DNA from: JARYLZ01 sp964388275
Lineage (GTDB): Bacteria > Bacteroidota > Ignavibacteria > SZUA-365
DNA: 64,000 bases
NCBI GenBank assembly: GCA_964388275.1
Contig: CAYLZD010000007.1
Location: 1-64,000 of the forward strand
Direction: 5' to 3'
Positions within the stretch are counted from its first letter, which is position 1. Every line of letters begins with the position of its first letter. A model generated the notes under the pieces. It was not told the DNA's origin. It saw only the letters and a list, made by a program, of their open reading frames with translations, and searched no databases. Shown here in pieces: positions 15,885 through 23,933 of this stretch. A program made the translations under genes and the position numbers.

Positions 15885-18839
15885 ATGTTCAGTTTAAACC
15901 GTCTGTTTGTTGAGCACGACCACGGCGTCCTCAGGATTCATTGTTTTTCAATCGCAGCAGCGGCACTCCTGCTCATTTGCTCTCTGCAGAGTACCGGCCA
16001 GCCGCTCCCATATCGATCACGCGCCGGAAGAAGTTATCTCGTCAACTACGGCGCTATCGGGGGCGACCGCTTCCTGGCGACCTTCGCTGCAAAACGGTTC
16101 GCGCTCGTCGACGAGGGTTCGCGGACCGATATTTCGGTTCTTCATAGAGAGAATCCTCATCTGCCGATTCTGAAATATCGCGCCATGGTGGATCTGCACA
16201 GCGTATTTCCGGAATACGAGACGATAAACTTGGACGAATACGCATTCATGCATTGCGGGGATCCCGCCTCGATGTCGATTTTTCTCCGCGGTGACACGGC
16301 TCGCATATACTGGTTGCCCGACCGGCGGCCTCTCAGCATCGCCGGTTACCGGATCGAGACATCGATCGATTCCAGCGGAGATTTTCACCGACTGGGCGAC
16401 AGCCTGATAGCGACTCCCGACATCGTGTTGAGATTGCCCAAGTCAGCCGCTTGGATCAAAGTCAATACGGTTCTCGACGACGGAACAGCCCTGACTTACG
16501 GCACGCCCGCGCGGGTCCGGTCGCCGAAGCGCGACGAACCCGCTTTCGCACTCCGATCCGTCGTCTGCGAGCGGTCTCCGGGCACGGCGCGCATTTCGAT
16601 CGAAGCGGAATCCATCGGCGACGCGACACCGGACTCTGTAGTCGTGTTTTGCGATTTCGACCGGAACAACGCAATCGACTACATCCGCGAGCGCGTGACC
16701 ATGCAGCAAGCCGGCGGCCTCTGGACCGCCGAACGCTCCGTCACCGAAGGTGACAGGAATTTCGGAGGCTACGATTTCTTCCTCTACTCCTTCCTCGACG
16801 ACGCCCGGCTCCGTCTGCCGGCGGACGGCTCTTACAGCACGAATATCAACAACCGCATAATGAACGATTATTACGGTTTCTACGTGATGAACGCCGGAAG
16901 CAGCACTTGGAGGCGGGAATCGATCAAAGCCATACTGGACGCTTTCGCGTCCGACGGCTACAACGGGCTGTTCGAGGACGACACCTGGTACCGCATAGAA
17001 CGCTGGAGCGGCGATTCCTACCCTCCCATCGCATACAGCGACAGCGCGTGGCGCGGCGACATGTACGAATTCCTCGACTCCATCAGGACCGTCATCCATC
17101 CCCGTCCCGCGTATTTCAACGGACTTTACGCGACCGGTTCGGACAGTCTTCTGCTTCACGCCGACGGCGGTATGACGGAAGGATTCGCTTACACTCACTG
17201 GTCGGGAGCGCAGTCGGGAAGCGCCTGGAAGAATCAGGCGGAGGTCGGTCTGCGATGCACGCGAACCTTCAAGAAAACCTGGATGGCTCTCGGAGGCGCT
17301 CCACAGGACGACACCGATGGCCGGCTTTACACCCTGGCGAGCTACCTTCTGGTCGCCGATTCGATGTCGATGTATGCGAATGCCACAAGCTACCAGGAGT
17401 TCGCTCATTTCCCGGAATTCGACCTCCCACTCGGCAGAGCCCTGACAACTGTTCATACAAACATCGACACACTGTTGCTTCCGGCTTCGGCGGGTATGGC
17501 GCCGTGTTACGCTCGCGAGTACGAGCGCGCGACAGTAGTCGTCAATCCTCATGCAGCGCTGCCCGCTCTCTATCCCGCAGCGAACGGCCGCATGCGTATC
17601 GCCTGCACTCCGGGAAGCACCATCGACGGATCACGGATTGAGACGATTCCGGCGACGGACACAATACCCCCGAAATCCGCGCGCATTTATCTCAACGCCG
17701 GACCGCTCGCATCGCCTTCGATCGACAGCATCGAAGTGTTTCCTCAACCGGCCCGCGCGGACGACAGCACGATGGTCACTTTACGCGCCCTTCTGCGGGA
17801 CGCTTCACATGGGATGTATCGCGTGGATTCCTCGCTGCCGCTGTACGTGACCGCCGATCTCGGGAAGCTGGGAGGTCCGAAAGAGTTGAGGCTCGTAAAT
17901 GACGGCAGTCCCGCGTCCGGCGCGGCGTCATGGTATGAGGGCAGATTCACGATTCCCTACGGCGCTCCGCCGCACGGCGCTGACGTTCCGGTCACGGCGT
18001 TCTCCACAACCGGACTCGCGGCCGTGCGTTACACGCGAATCGAAGTGTCCTCACCGGATTCATCCAATCTGCTCTTGAATTTCAGCTTCGAGTTCGACGA
18101 CAACGAGGACGGAACACCGGACAACTGGAAAGCATACGTCAAGGGCTTCGTGTACGACACACTCGGCTCGAATGCCGTGACCGGCAGGCGATCAATACAC
18201 ACGAGCAACGACAGCCTGGCCGAGTCGCGCGGTGTTCACGCCTCGATCACCCTGAACCAGCCGTTCCCGCAAAACCTGGAGGTGTCGGGCTGGTCGAAAT
18301 CCATCGGCGTGTCTGAACCGAAAAACAACGACTATTCGATTTACGTGGACGCATGGTATGCCGACGGAACTCCATTATACGGGCAATGCGCGAGATTCAA
18401 TCCCGGCACGCACGACTGGGAATACTCATCCAGGATCATCCGGCCCGAAAAGCCGATTCGGAACATCTCGGTCTACGTGATTTTCCGCGGTCATACGGGG
18501 GAAGCATGGTTCGATCAGATCGCCGTCCGTCCGTCTTCCGAGCCCGACCGCAGTGACGGCGAACAGGCCCTCCCTTCGCTCCCGGCGCTATACCCGCCTG
18601 CGCCGAATCCGGCCCGCCACAGCGCCGCACTGCGTTTTGAACTCGCAAAACCGGCCTCGTTGCACATTCGTCTCTACGACGCGCTCGGGCGGATCGTCCT
18701 GTCGCAAGACGCGGGGTCATATTCACCGGGCTCACACACGACAAAGCTGGACCTGAGAGGTCTGGCGCCCGGAGTCTATCGTTGCGCGGTTCAAAGCGGT
18801 TTCAATTCGATCCATACGGTCCCGATAGTCGTAAAGTAG
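15885..18839 (+). CDS. Large secreted T9SS cargo protein, putative glycoside hydrolase
   Basis: A 984-residue protein with a signal peptide around residues 18-38. Residues about 300-560 (YYGFYVMNAGSSTWRRESIKAIL, YNGLFEDDTWYR, HPRPAYFNGLY, SLLLHADGGMTEGFAYTHW) resemble the TIM-barrel of putative glycoside hydrolases of the GHL15 type, with acidic residues at strand ends; this is my best guess, not a firm match. Residues about 720-880 form a CBM-like sandwich (NLLLNFSFEFDDNEDGTPDNW ... GEAWFDQIAV). The last 80 residues are a type A T9SS sorting domain (YPPAPNPARHSAALRFEL ... LAPGVYRC). It is thus exported and probably cell-surface-anchored or released. It is a single-gene unit followed by an octamer repeat. 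Confidence 0.75.
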   Translation: MFSLNRLFVEHDHGVLRIHCFSIAAAALLLICSLQSTGQPLPYRSRAGRSYLVNYGAIGGDRFLATFAAKRFALVDEGSRTDISVLHRENPHLPILKYRAMVDLHSVFPEYETINLDEYAFMHCGDPASMSIFLRGDTARIYWLPDRRPLSIAGYRIETSIDSSGDFHRLGDSLIATPDIVLRLPKSAAWIKVNTVLDDGTALTYGTPARVRSPKRDEPAFALRSVVCERSPGTARISIEAESIGDATPDSVVVFCDFDRNNAIDYIRERVTMQQAGGLWTAERSVTEGDRNFGGYDFFLYSFLDDARLRLPADGSYSTNINNRIMNDYYGFYVMNAGSSTWRRESIKAILDAFASDGYNGLFEDDTWYRIERWSGDSYPPIAYSDSAWRGDMYEFLDSIRTVIHPRPAYFNGLYATGSDSLLLHADGGMTEGFAYTHWSGAQSGSAWKNQAEVGLRCTRTFKKTWMALGGAPQDDTDGRLYTLASYLLVADSMSMYANATSYQEFAHFPEFDLPLGRALTTVHTNIDTLLLPASAGMAPCYAREYERATVVVNPHAALPALYPAANGRMRIACTPGSTIDGSRIETIPATDTIPPKSARIYLNAGPLASPSIDSIEVFPQPARADDSTMVTLRALLRDASHGMYRVDSSLPLYVTADLGKLGGPKELRLVNDGSPASGAASWYEGRFTIPYGAPPHGADVPVTAFSTTGLAAVRYTRIEVSSPDSSNLLLNFSFEFDDNEDGTPDNWKAYVKGFVYDTLGSNAVTGRRSIHTSNDSLAESRGVHASITLNQPFPQNLEVSGWSKSIGVSEPKNNDYSIYVDAWYADGTPLYGQCARFNPGTHDWEYSSRIIRPEKPIRNISVYVIFRGHTGEAWFDQIAVRPSSEPDRSDGEQALPSLPALYPPAPNPARHSAALRFELAKPASLHIRLYDALGRIVLSQDAGSYSPGSHTTKLDLRGLAPGVYRCAVQSGFNSIHTVPIVVK

Positions 18840-18868
18840 GCGTCCCACAACCGCGTATCAGCGGCGAT

Positions 18869-18932
18869 TTCACGCCTTCACGTCTTCACGCCTTCACGTC
18901 TTCACCCCTTCACGCCTTCACGTCTTCACGTC
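18869..18932. repeat. Tandem octamer repeat, eight copies
   Basis: Eight direct copies of the octamer TTCACGYC (Y = C or T) run without interruption from 18869 to 18932. The units alternate mainly between TTCACGCC and TTCACGTC, with one TTCACCCC. It lies 30 bases after the glycosidase-like stop and 80 bases before the sigma-factor start. No stem forms, so it is not a terminator. It may be an expandable slipped-strand repeat or a spaced binding array. Confidence 0.9.
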
Positions 18933-19013
18933 AGTTCCCTACTTTCCACGATACCCTCACCGTTGTAACTTTCTCCCGATCCTGCGCCACCTACACTCGT
19001 TGCCCGCCGCAGG

Positions 19014-19634
19014 GTGGCGCCGCAAGAGCCGATCCGACTCGTGAAAGTGAAACCAGAAGAAAAGCAAACCGCGTTTCTTGACGCGTACCTGCCGGCGCAT
19101 GCGCGGTTGGAGAGATATGTGCGCAGTCTGACGCGGGACGAAGAGGAGGCGCGTGACGTGACAGCAGACACCATACTGGAAGCATACGAGAGATTCGATT
19201 CCCTTCGCGATCAAGGAGCATTCCTGTCTTTTGTCTTCACGATCGCAAAAAGAAGACTGGGGCGGCTTCGCTGGAGACGCCGCCTCTTCCGCCGGCTGGA
19301 TACGGAAATTGCGGCTGACTTCCCGGCACTAGCGGAAGTGTCTCCCGATTCCGCGGCGGATGCCCGTCTGTTGAGAGACGCCCTTCATCGCCTCCCGCCG
19401 GCCATGCGCGAAGCCGTTGTGCTGCACGAATTGGCTGATTTGCCTCTCGAGAGCGTAGCCGGAATACAGAAAGCAACTCTCTCGGCCGTAAAACAACGTG
19501 TCAGACGCGGAAGAATCCGTCTGGCTCGACTGCTCGGAGTTGAGAAGAACTCATCGAACGATTCTCCGGTCAATCCCGGCGTTTCCCGCGATGAAGCGCC
19601 TCGCATCGCGGGGGAGGACGGACTGCTACCGTGA
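19014..19634 (+). CDS. ECF-type RNA polymerase sigma factor
   Basis: A 206-residue sigma70-family protein from a GTG at 19014; another GTG at 19041 is possible and neither has a clear ribosome site. Region 2 spans about 20-85 (FLDAYLPAHARLERYVRSLT, ARDVTADTILEAYERF, FLSFVFTIAKRRLGRLRWRRR). Region 4 spans about 125-180 (LHRLPPAMREAVVLHELADLPLESVAGIQKATLSAVKQRVRRGRIRL). The domain content and length are those of ECF sigma factors, which direct RNA polymerase to stress or envelope regulons. Its TGA overlaps the GTG of the next gene, so the two are translationally coupled and the partner is the likely anti-sigma protein. Confidence 0.9.
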   Translation: MAPQEPIRLVKVKPEEKQTAFLDAYLPAHARLERYVRSLTRDEEEARDVTADTILEAYERFDSLRDQGAFLSFVFTIAKRRLGRLRWRRRLFRRLDTEIAADFPALAEVSPDSAADARLLRDALHRLPPAMREAVVLHELADLPLESVAGIQKATLSAVKQRVRRGRIRLARLLGVEKNSSNDSPVNPGVSRDEAPRIAGEDGLLP

Positions 19635-20929
19635 AAAAGCGCACAATACAATCCATTTTCGACTCCGCGAAATCGGCATCGCCATCGATGTCTGAAACCG
19701 ACGTGCGGGAGTTGCTCCGGGATCGCTCCAATCTGACTAAACGACGCTCAATCCGTCACTTCCAGAAAACAGCTGTTATCGGAGGTCTCATGCTGACAAT
19801 AATCACCATTTTAACCGGGCTTCTGTTCCTGTCAATCCCGGATCGGTCCGAACCCGAAGGGAACGAAGCCGCTTTACGAGGAAACAATGCCGAGACTTCC
19901 GCAGCCGATACGACGCCTCGAGACAAAGGGAAGGCGCAGGCCGCCAAGGCAAAAGCGCTCGACAGCAATGAGAAAGGCACAAGCGGAAATGTCCTCATCG
20001 GCGAAAGACCGGAATCGAATACCCGCACTGCCGGACAGGACGGAACCGCATCGAGCGAAGCAGGCGGGCATTCTCTCGCCACGGCCGCTGAACCCGAATT
20101 CCGGGCGTTAGACATCCGTTATATGAATCCGGACGCGAACGGAAACGGGAAGGTCCCGCCTACCACGCTCCTCATCGACGAAGCCCTGCTGATGATGCCC
20201 TCGCTTTCCGCCCCGCCGAGCGGCGACAGTTCTTCGTTTAAGGAGAAACCGAAACTCGATTATTCCGGTTTCTACATTTCCGCCTCCTACTCAACACGGA
20301 GTTTCGATGCTCTGAACTCACGCCTTGCCGCGGCCGGTTTCCCGTCCATCTCGAGAAACGGCGCTTTTTCGAGCGCTCTGACTTTCGAATTCCCGCGGCC
20401 GATAGGAGACGGATCACCGCAGCCCTCTTTCCCCGCTTACCTTTTTCCGGCATCCATTCGATACTCCCCGGCTTTTTCGGTGGAATGGATGAGCAAACCA
20501 GAAATCAGCTCGGCTGACGGCTCGGCCAAGGCGGCGTTGAGTTCCTGGACGCTCATACTCGACAATAATTTCTTCATCAAGGAGTTCCAGCAATCTCGTA
20601 TCCTGCTCGTATTGAGTTATTGCTTTAACTGGACGTCTCTTACCGTTGCCAGGCATGGCAGTTTCGACGAACAACTAAACCTCGCAGATGGCGGAAATGT
20701 CGTAAGCATGACGCGTTCATACCCCTTCACTCTACGCACCGCTTTGCGTTACGATTACGTTTTGGGTGGATATTATCTCGGTCTCACAGCCGGTTACAAT
20801 TTCATGCTCGCAAAAGGCGGCTGGAGCATGCGCTCCGGTTTTGATTTCAATCCAGGTATTTCCACCGACGGGGGTCCGGACGATACTATAAACGGCTGGT
20901 ATTTCGGTTTTCATTTCACGATGAGGTAG
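19631..20929 (+). CDS. Probable anti-sigma protein with single membrane anchor and outer-membrane-barrel-like C-terminus
   Basis: A 432-residue protein beginning at GTG 19631 in a GTGA overlap with the sigma-factor gene. Residues 1-45 are short, basic and probably cytoplasmic. Residues 47-69 form one hydrophobic helix (VIGGLMLTIITILTGLLFL). Residues 70-215 are a low-complexity Ala/Ser/Glu/Lys linker without Cys. Residues about 220-432 look like beta strands of an outer-membrane barrel (YSGFYISASYSTRSF, RTALRYDYVLGGYYLGLTAGYNF) ending in WYFGFHFTMR. Coupling to the sigma gene suggests an anti-sigma role, although no ZAS motif (HxxxCxxC) is present. Similar anchor-plus-barrel proteins sit beside ECF genes in Bacteroidota, to my recollection. 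Confidence 0.65.
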   Translation: MKKRTIQSIFDSAKSASPSMSETDVRELLRDRSNLTKRRSIRHFQKTAVIGGLMLTIITILTGLLFLSIPDRSEPEGNEAALRGNNAETSAADTTPRDKGKAQAAKAKALDSNEKGTSGNVLIGERPESNTRTAGQDGTASSEAGGHSLATAAEPEFRALDIRYMNPDANGNGKVPPTTLLIDEALLMMPSLSAPPSGDSSSFKEKPKLDYSGFYISASYSTRSFDALNSRLAAAGFPSISRNGAFSSALTFEFPRPIGDGSPQPSFPAYLFPASIRYSPAFSVEWMSKPEISSADGSAKAALSSWTLILDNNFFIKEFQQSRILLVLSYCFNWTSLTVARHGSFDEQLNLADGGNVVSMTRSYPFTLRTALRYDYVLGGYYLGLTAGYNFMLAKGGWSMRSGFDFNPGISTDGGPDDTINGWYFGFHFTMR

Positions 20930-20970
20930 CCGCGCCGAGTCCTGACTCTTCCCTCTTTTCCATTTACCCC

Positions 20971-20999
20971 TTGACATTTACAAACCAATGCTGTAGATT
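20971..20999 (+). promoter_or_regulatory. Sigma70-type promoter of the DUF72 gene
   Basis: A perfect TTGACA at 20971-20976 is followed after 17 bases by TAGATT at 20994-20999 (four of six matches). Transcription would start near 21006, inside the palindrome at 21002-21021, and about 27 bases before the ATG. It is the best promoter in the window. Confidence 0.7.
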
Positions 21000-21001
21000 G
21001 C

Positions 21002-21021
21002 GGTTAGACATATATCTAACC
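21002..21021. promoter_or_regulatory. Operator-like inverted repeat at the DUF72 start site
   Basis: GGTTAGA and TCTAACC form perfect 7-base arms around a six-base CATATA centre. The repeat covers the predicted transcription start just downstream of the -10 box, where a bound dimer would block transcription. The regulator is not identifiable in the window. Confidence 0.6.
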
Positions 21022-21032
21022 ACGCTACAGCC

Positions 21033-21896
21033 ATGTACCAGACATCGCTTTTCATCGACCAGGAAGAACGGCTCAGGCCGCCCCGCAGCATCTGGAAACT
21101 CGCGAAAAAGGGCATTTATTTAGGCACCAGCGGCTATTCCTATGAAGATTGGGTGGGTCCGTTTTATCCCGCCGGCACGAAAAAACCTTTCATGCTCGAC
21201 TATTACAGGGAGTTTTTTCCTGCCGTCGAGTTGAACTACACTTATTATTCGATGCCGCGACCGAGCACCCTGTTTCAGATCAGAAACCGCGCGCCTTATA
21301 CGCGTTTCACGGTCAAGGCGCATCGGTCGATCACGCATGAAAGGCGTTCATTGCTGGAGGACTGGCGCATGTTTGCAGATACGATGCAGGTGCTTTCCGA
21401 CACGGATCAACTGGGCGCCGTGCTTTTCCAGTTTCCGTACAGTTTCAAACGCACGCATGAAAATTTTCTTTTCCTGGAATCCGTCTGCGATTTTTTCGAG
21501 CCGTTGCGTCCCGTGCTCGAGCTGCGCCATGCAAGCTGGCACAACGAGGAACTCTTCGAGTTCGCCCGATGCAGACGCGTAGCTCTCTGCTCGGTGGACG
21601 CGCCCGCGCTTCCGGGTCTGACGAGCAACGTGTTGTACCCCTCCCGCCGCATATCGTATTACCGCCTGCACGGCCGTAACGCGCTGCGCTGGTTCGATGG
21701 CGACAATATCACCCGCTACGATTACACTTACACTGAACAGGAGATAAGGGACCTTGTACGCAATATCCTCTCGCTCGCGGAATATTCCGAGCTGGTCTAT
21801 GTTTTCGGCAACAATCACCCCCGCGCGCAGGCGATCGAGACCATGGCAACGCTTGCTTGCGCTCTTGACAACTCGCCTGCGCTGGCTGCTCTTTGA
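21033..21896 (+). CDS. DUF72 (YecE-family) protein
   Basis: A 287-residue protein of the DUF72 family, which has a TIM-barrel-like fold and no established biochemical role. Motifs: GTSGYSYEDWVGPFYPAG, FFPAVELNYTYYSMP, FTVKAHRSITH, LGAVLFQFPYSFKRT, PVLELRHASWHNEELFEFAR and the C-terminal YRLHGRNALRW with VFGNNHPRAQAIETM. The length is normal for the family. It is monocistronic, with its own sigma70-type promoter and an operator-like palindrome over the start site, so it is probably regulated by a dimeric repressor. It converges with the hybrid-kinase gene. Confidence 0.88.
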   Translation: MYQTSLFIDQEERLRPPRSIWKLAKKGIYLGTSGYSYEDWVGPFYPAGTKKPFMLDYYREFFPAVELNYTYYSMPRPSTLFQIRNRAPYTRFTVKAHRSITHERRSLLEDWRMFADTMQVLSDTDQLGAVLFQFPYSFKRTHENFLFLESVCDFFEPLRPVLELRHASWHNEELFEFARCRRVALCSVDAPALPGLTSNVLYPSRRISYYRLHGRNALRWFDGDNITRYDYTYTEQEIRDLVRNILSLAEYSELVYVFGNNHPRAQAIETMATLACALDNSPALAAL

Positions 21897-21985
21897 CCGC
21901 TGCAGAATGCGGCGTTTTCGCTCGTGACTCGAATGCAAAAGGCTTTCCGGGCTTCACGCCCCCGGCTGCCCGGGTTTCAGCCGGC

Positions 21986-23920
21986 TCAATCCGTGAAGGC
22001 CGAAATGAGCGATTTCAATTCGGCATTTTCGAACGGCTTCTGCACGTACGCGTTTGCGCCGGCGTCCAGAGTGTTTTGCTCCTTATGCTGCAGCACGTGC
22101 GCCGTCAACGCTATTATCGGAAGATCCTTTTTTGCGCGCGCGGAGCGGATGCGCCGGGTCAGCTCCAATCCGTCATGCTTTCCGCCCACCGTGAGGTCCA
22201 TAACTATAAGGTCGACACGCTTTTCGCGCAACGCGGCTTCCACCTCATTGGAGGATGACGCCGTGATCACGTTGTATTCACCGCCCAAGAGCTTCTGCAT
22301 GAACATCCGGCTGTCCGTATCATCCTCTACGACGAGAAGGGTTTTGCGCCGGTCCGATCCGTTTTCCGCTTCTTCCAGCATGGAGCTTGCCGGCGCCAAC
22401 GCCATCGGAACGGAGACAGGATCCTTCGCCAGTGGAAACATGAGGGTAAACGCGGATCCCTCGCCCTTCACGCTCCGGGCCTGCACCGATCCGTCGTTGA
22501 GTTCCGCGTATCGCTTCACCAGTGTCAGGCCGAGTCCGATTCCCTCGAACGGCCGTGAACGCGTCTGATTTTCCTGAGAGAAGATATCGAATATGTGCGG
22601 GAGGTATTCCGGGGCTATTCCGACTCCGGTATCCGAAACCGTTATCTTGGCCGCTTCGTCCTCGCGCGCGACCGAGATGGTTACGGCGCCCTGCTTTGTG
22701 AATTTGAGCGCGTTGTGGACCAGGTTCGAGACCGCCTGCTGGACGCAGTACCTGTCGGCATTCACGCAAATCCCCGGCGCCGCGGGTTCGAATGCGAGCC
22801 GGACTTCCGAATCCGCGCGCAATTCCTGCAGTTCGCTTACCAGGGTTCTGATCTCGATTCCCAGATCGAATTTTTCCTTGTTCGTAGGAAAACTGCCGGA
22901 CCGCATTCGCGCCAGGTTGAGGACCTCGTCGATGGTCTGCAGCAAGCGGTCGCCTGCGCGCTTCACCGCCGCGAACCAGGGTGTCTTATCGTCGCCGCAG
23001 ACGGCCGCGAGTTCCTCTCGAATGACGTCGTTGAAGCCGAGAATGATGTTCAGCGGAGTGCGGACTTCGTGGGAAATATTCGCAATAAAAAGATCCTTCA
23101 AACGGTCGCTTTGCTCGGCTCTTTCCTTCGCTTCGCGCAGCTCTATTTCCACCAGCTTGCGTTCAGAGATGTTCGTAAGCACCAAAACGGCGCCTCCGGG
23201 TTCTTCCGTGTGGTCATAGACAATGGGCGCCGCGCTGCCTTCCACCGGAATGCGCGCGCCCGATCCGGAGACGAGCATGGCTTCCCTTCCGACGCGCAGG
23301 CGGCTTCCTGAAGAGAGCGCGCGGCCTATGTAAGGCGTCGGCCCGCTCTGAGCAGCGTTGTCCCTGATGGGACAGATATCGTCTGCCGGCCGACCTTCCG
23401 CGTGTTCGTTTTTCCAACCCGTCATGTTCTCCGCCGCGGGATTCAGGTACGTCACGGCGCCCTTTTCATCGGTTGTGACAACCGCCTCGCCGAGGGAGCG
23501 CAGAGTGGTCGCGAGCCATTTCTCCCTCTGCATCATAGCCTTTTCCATTCGGCTTTTGTACAGACCGATTTCAATGGTGATCTGCAGTTCGCGTTCCCCG
23601 AACGGTTTCAGAATGTATCCGTACGGCTCAGTCACTTTGGCCCGGGAAAGAGTCGCATCGTCCGCATACGCCGTGCAGTAAACGACGGGCACGAACAGGA
23701 ATTCGTGAATCCGCGCGGCCGCCTCGATGCCGTCCATGCTCCCTTGAAGCATTATGTCCATCATTATAAGATCGGGTCGTCCGCTGTGCGCTTTCTCGAC
23801 GGCTTTCTCGCCGCTCGATGCCCTGCCGATCACCTCGTATCCCATGGTCTCAAGCCGTGCCGACAAGTCGGCAGCCACAAGGGCTTCGTCTTCCACCACA
23901 AGAATCCGCGCTTTGCTCAT
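21986..23920 (-). CDS. Hybrid histidine kinase, REC-PAS-HisKA-HATPase-REC
   Basis: A 644-residue soluble protein starting at ATG 23920; the frame upstream lies in the previous gene. Receiver 1 (1-120) has D55 in LIMMDIM and K105-P. A PAS domain (about 135-255) has EAVVTTDEKGAVTYLNPAAENMTGW. HisKA has H284 in NISHEVRTPLN; the HATPase (about 390-500) has NLVHNALKF, SDTGVGIAPE and GIGLGL. Receiver 2 (about 526-644) has D575 in LIVMDLT. It has no membrane segment and no DNA-binding domain. The order suggests that the upstream kinase phosphorylates receiver 1, which tunes the internal kinase and receiver 2. It follows the HisKA_2 kinase gene by 13 bases. Confidence 0.9.
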   Translation of the reverse strand: MSKARILVVEDEALVAADLSARLETMGYEVIGRASSGEKAVEKAHSGRPDLIMMDIMLQGSMDGIEAAARIHEFLFVPVVYCTAYADDATLSRAKVTEPYGYILKPFGERELQITIEIGLYKSRMEKAMMQREKWLATTLRSLGEAVVTTDEKGAVTYLNPAAENMTGWKNEHAEGRPADDICPIRDNAAQSGPTPYIGRALSSGSRLRVGREAMLVSGSGARIPVEGSAAPIVYDHTEEPGGAVLVLTNISERKLVEIELREAKERAEQSDRLKDLFIANISHEVRTPLNIILGFNDVIREELAAVCGDDKTPWFAAVKRAGDRLLQTIDEVLNLARMRSGSFPTNKEKFDLGIEIRTLVSELQELRADSEVRLAFEPAAPGICVNADRYCVQQAVSNLVHNALKFTKQGAVTISVAREDEAAKITVSDTGVGIAPEYLPHIFDIFSQENQTRSRPFEGIGLGLTLVKRYAELNDGSVQARSVKGEGSAFTLMFPLAKDPVSVPMALAPASSMLEEAENGSDRRKTLLVVEDDTDSRMFMQKLLGGEYNVITASSSNEVEAALREKRVDLIVMDLTVGGKHDGLELTRRIRSARAKKDLPIIALTAHVLQHKEQNTLDAGANAYVQKPFENAELKSLISAFTD

Positions 23921-23933
23921 TGCGATTCCTCCC

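Noticed and set aside
21962..21984. CCGGCTG/CAGCCGG stem between the DUF72 and hybrid-kinase genes as a terminator
   Set aside because: The seven-base-pair stem has a nine-base loop, and no T-run follows on either strand.
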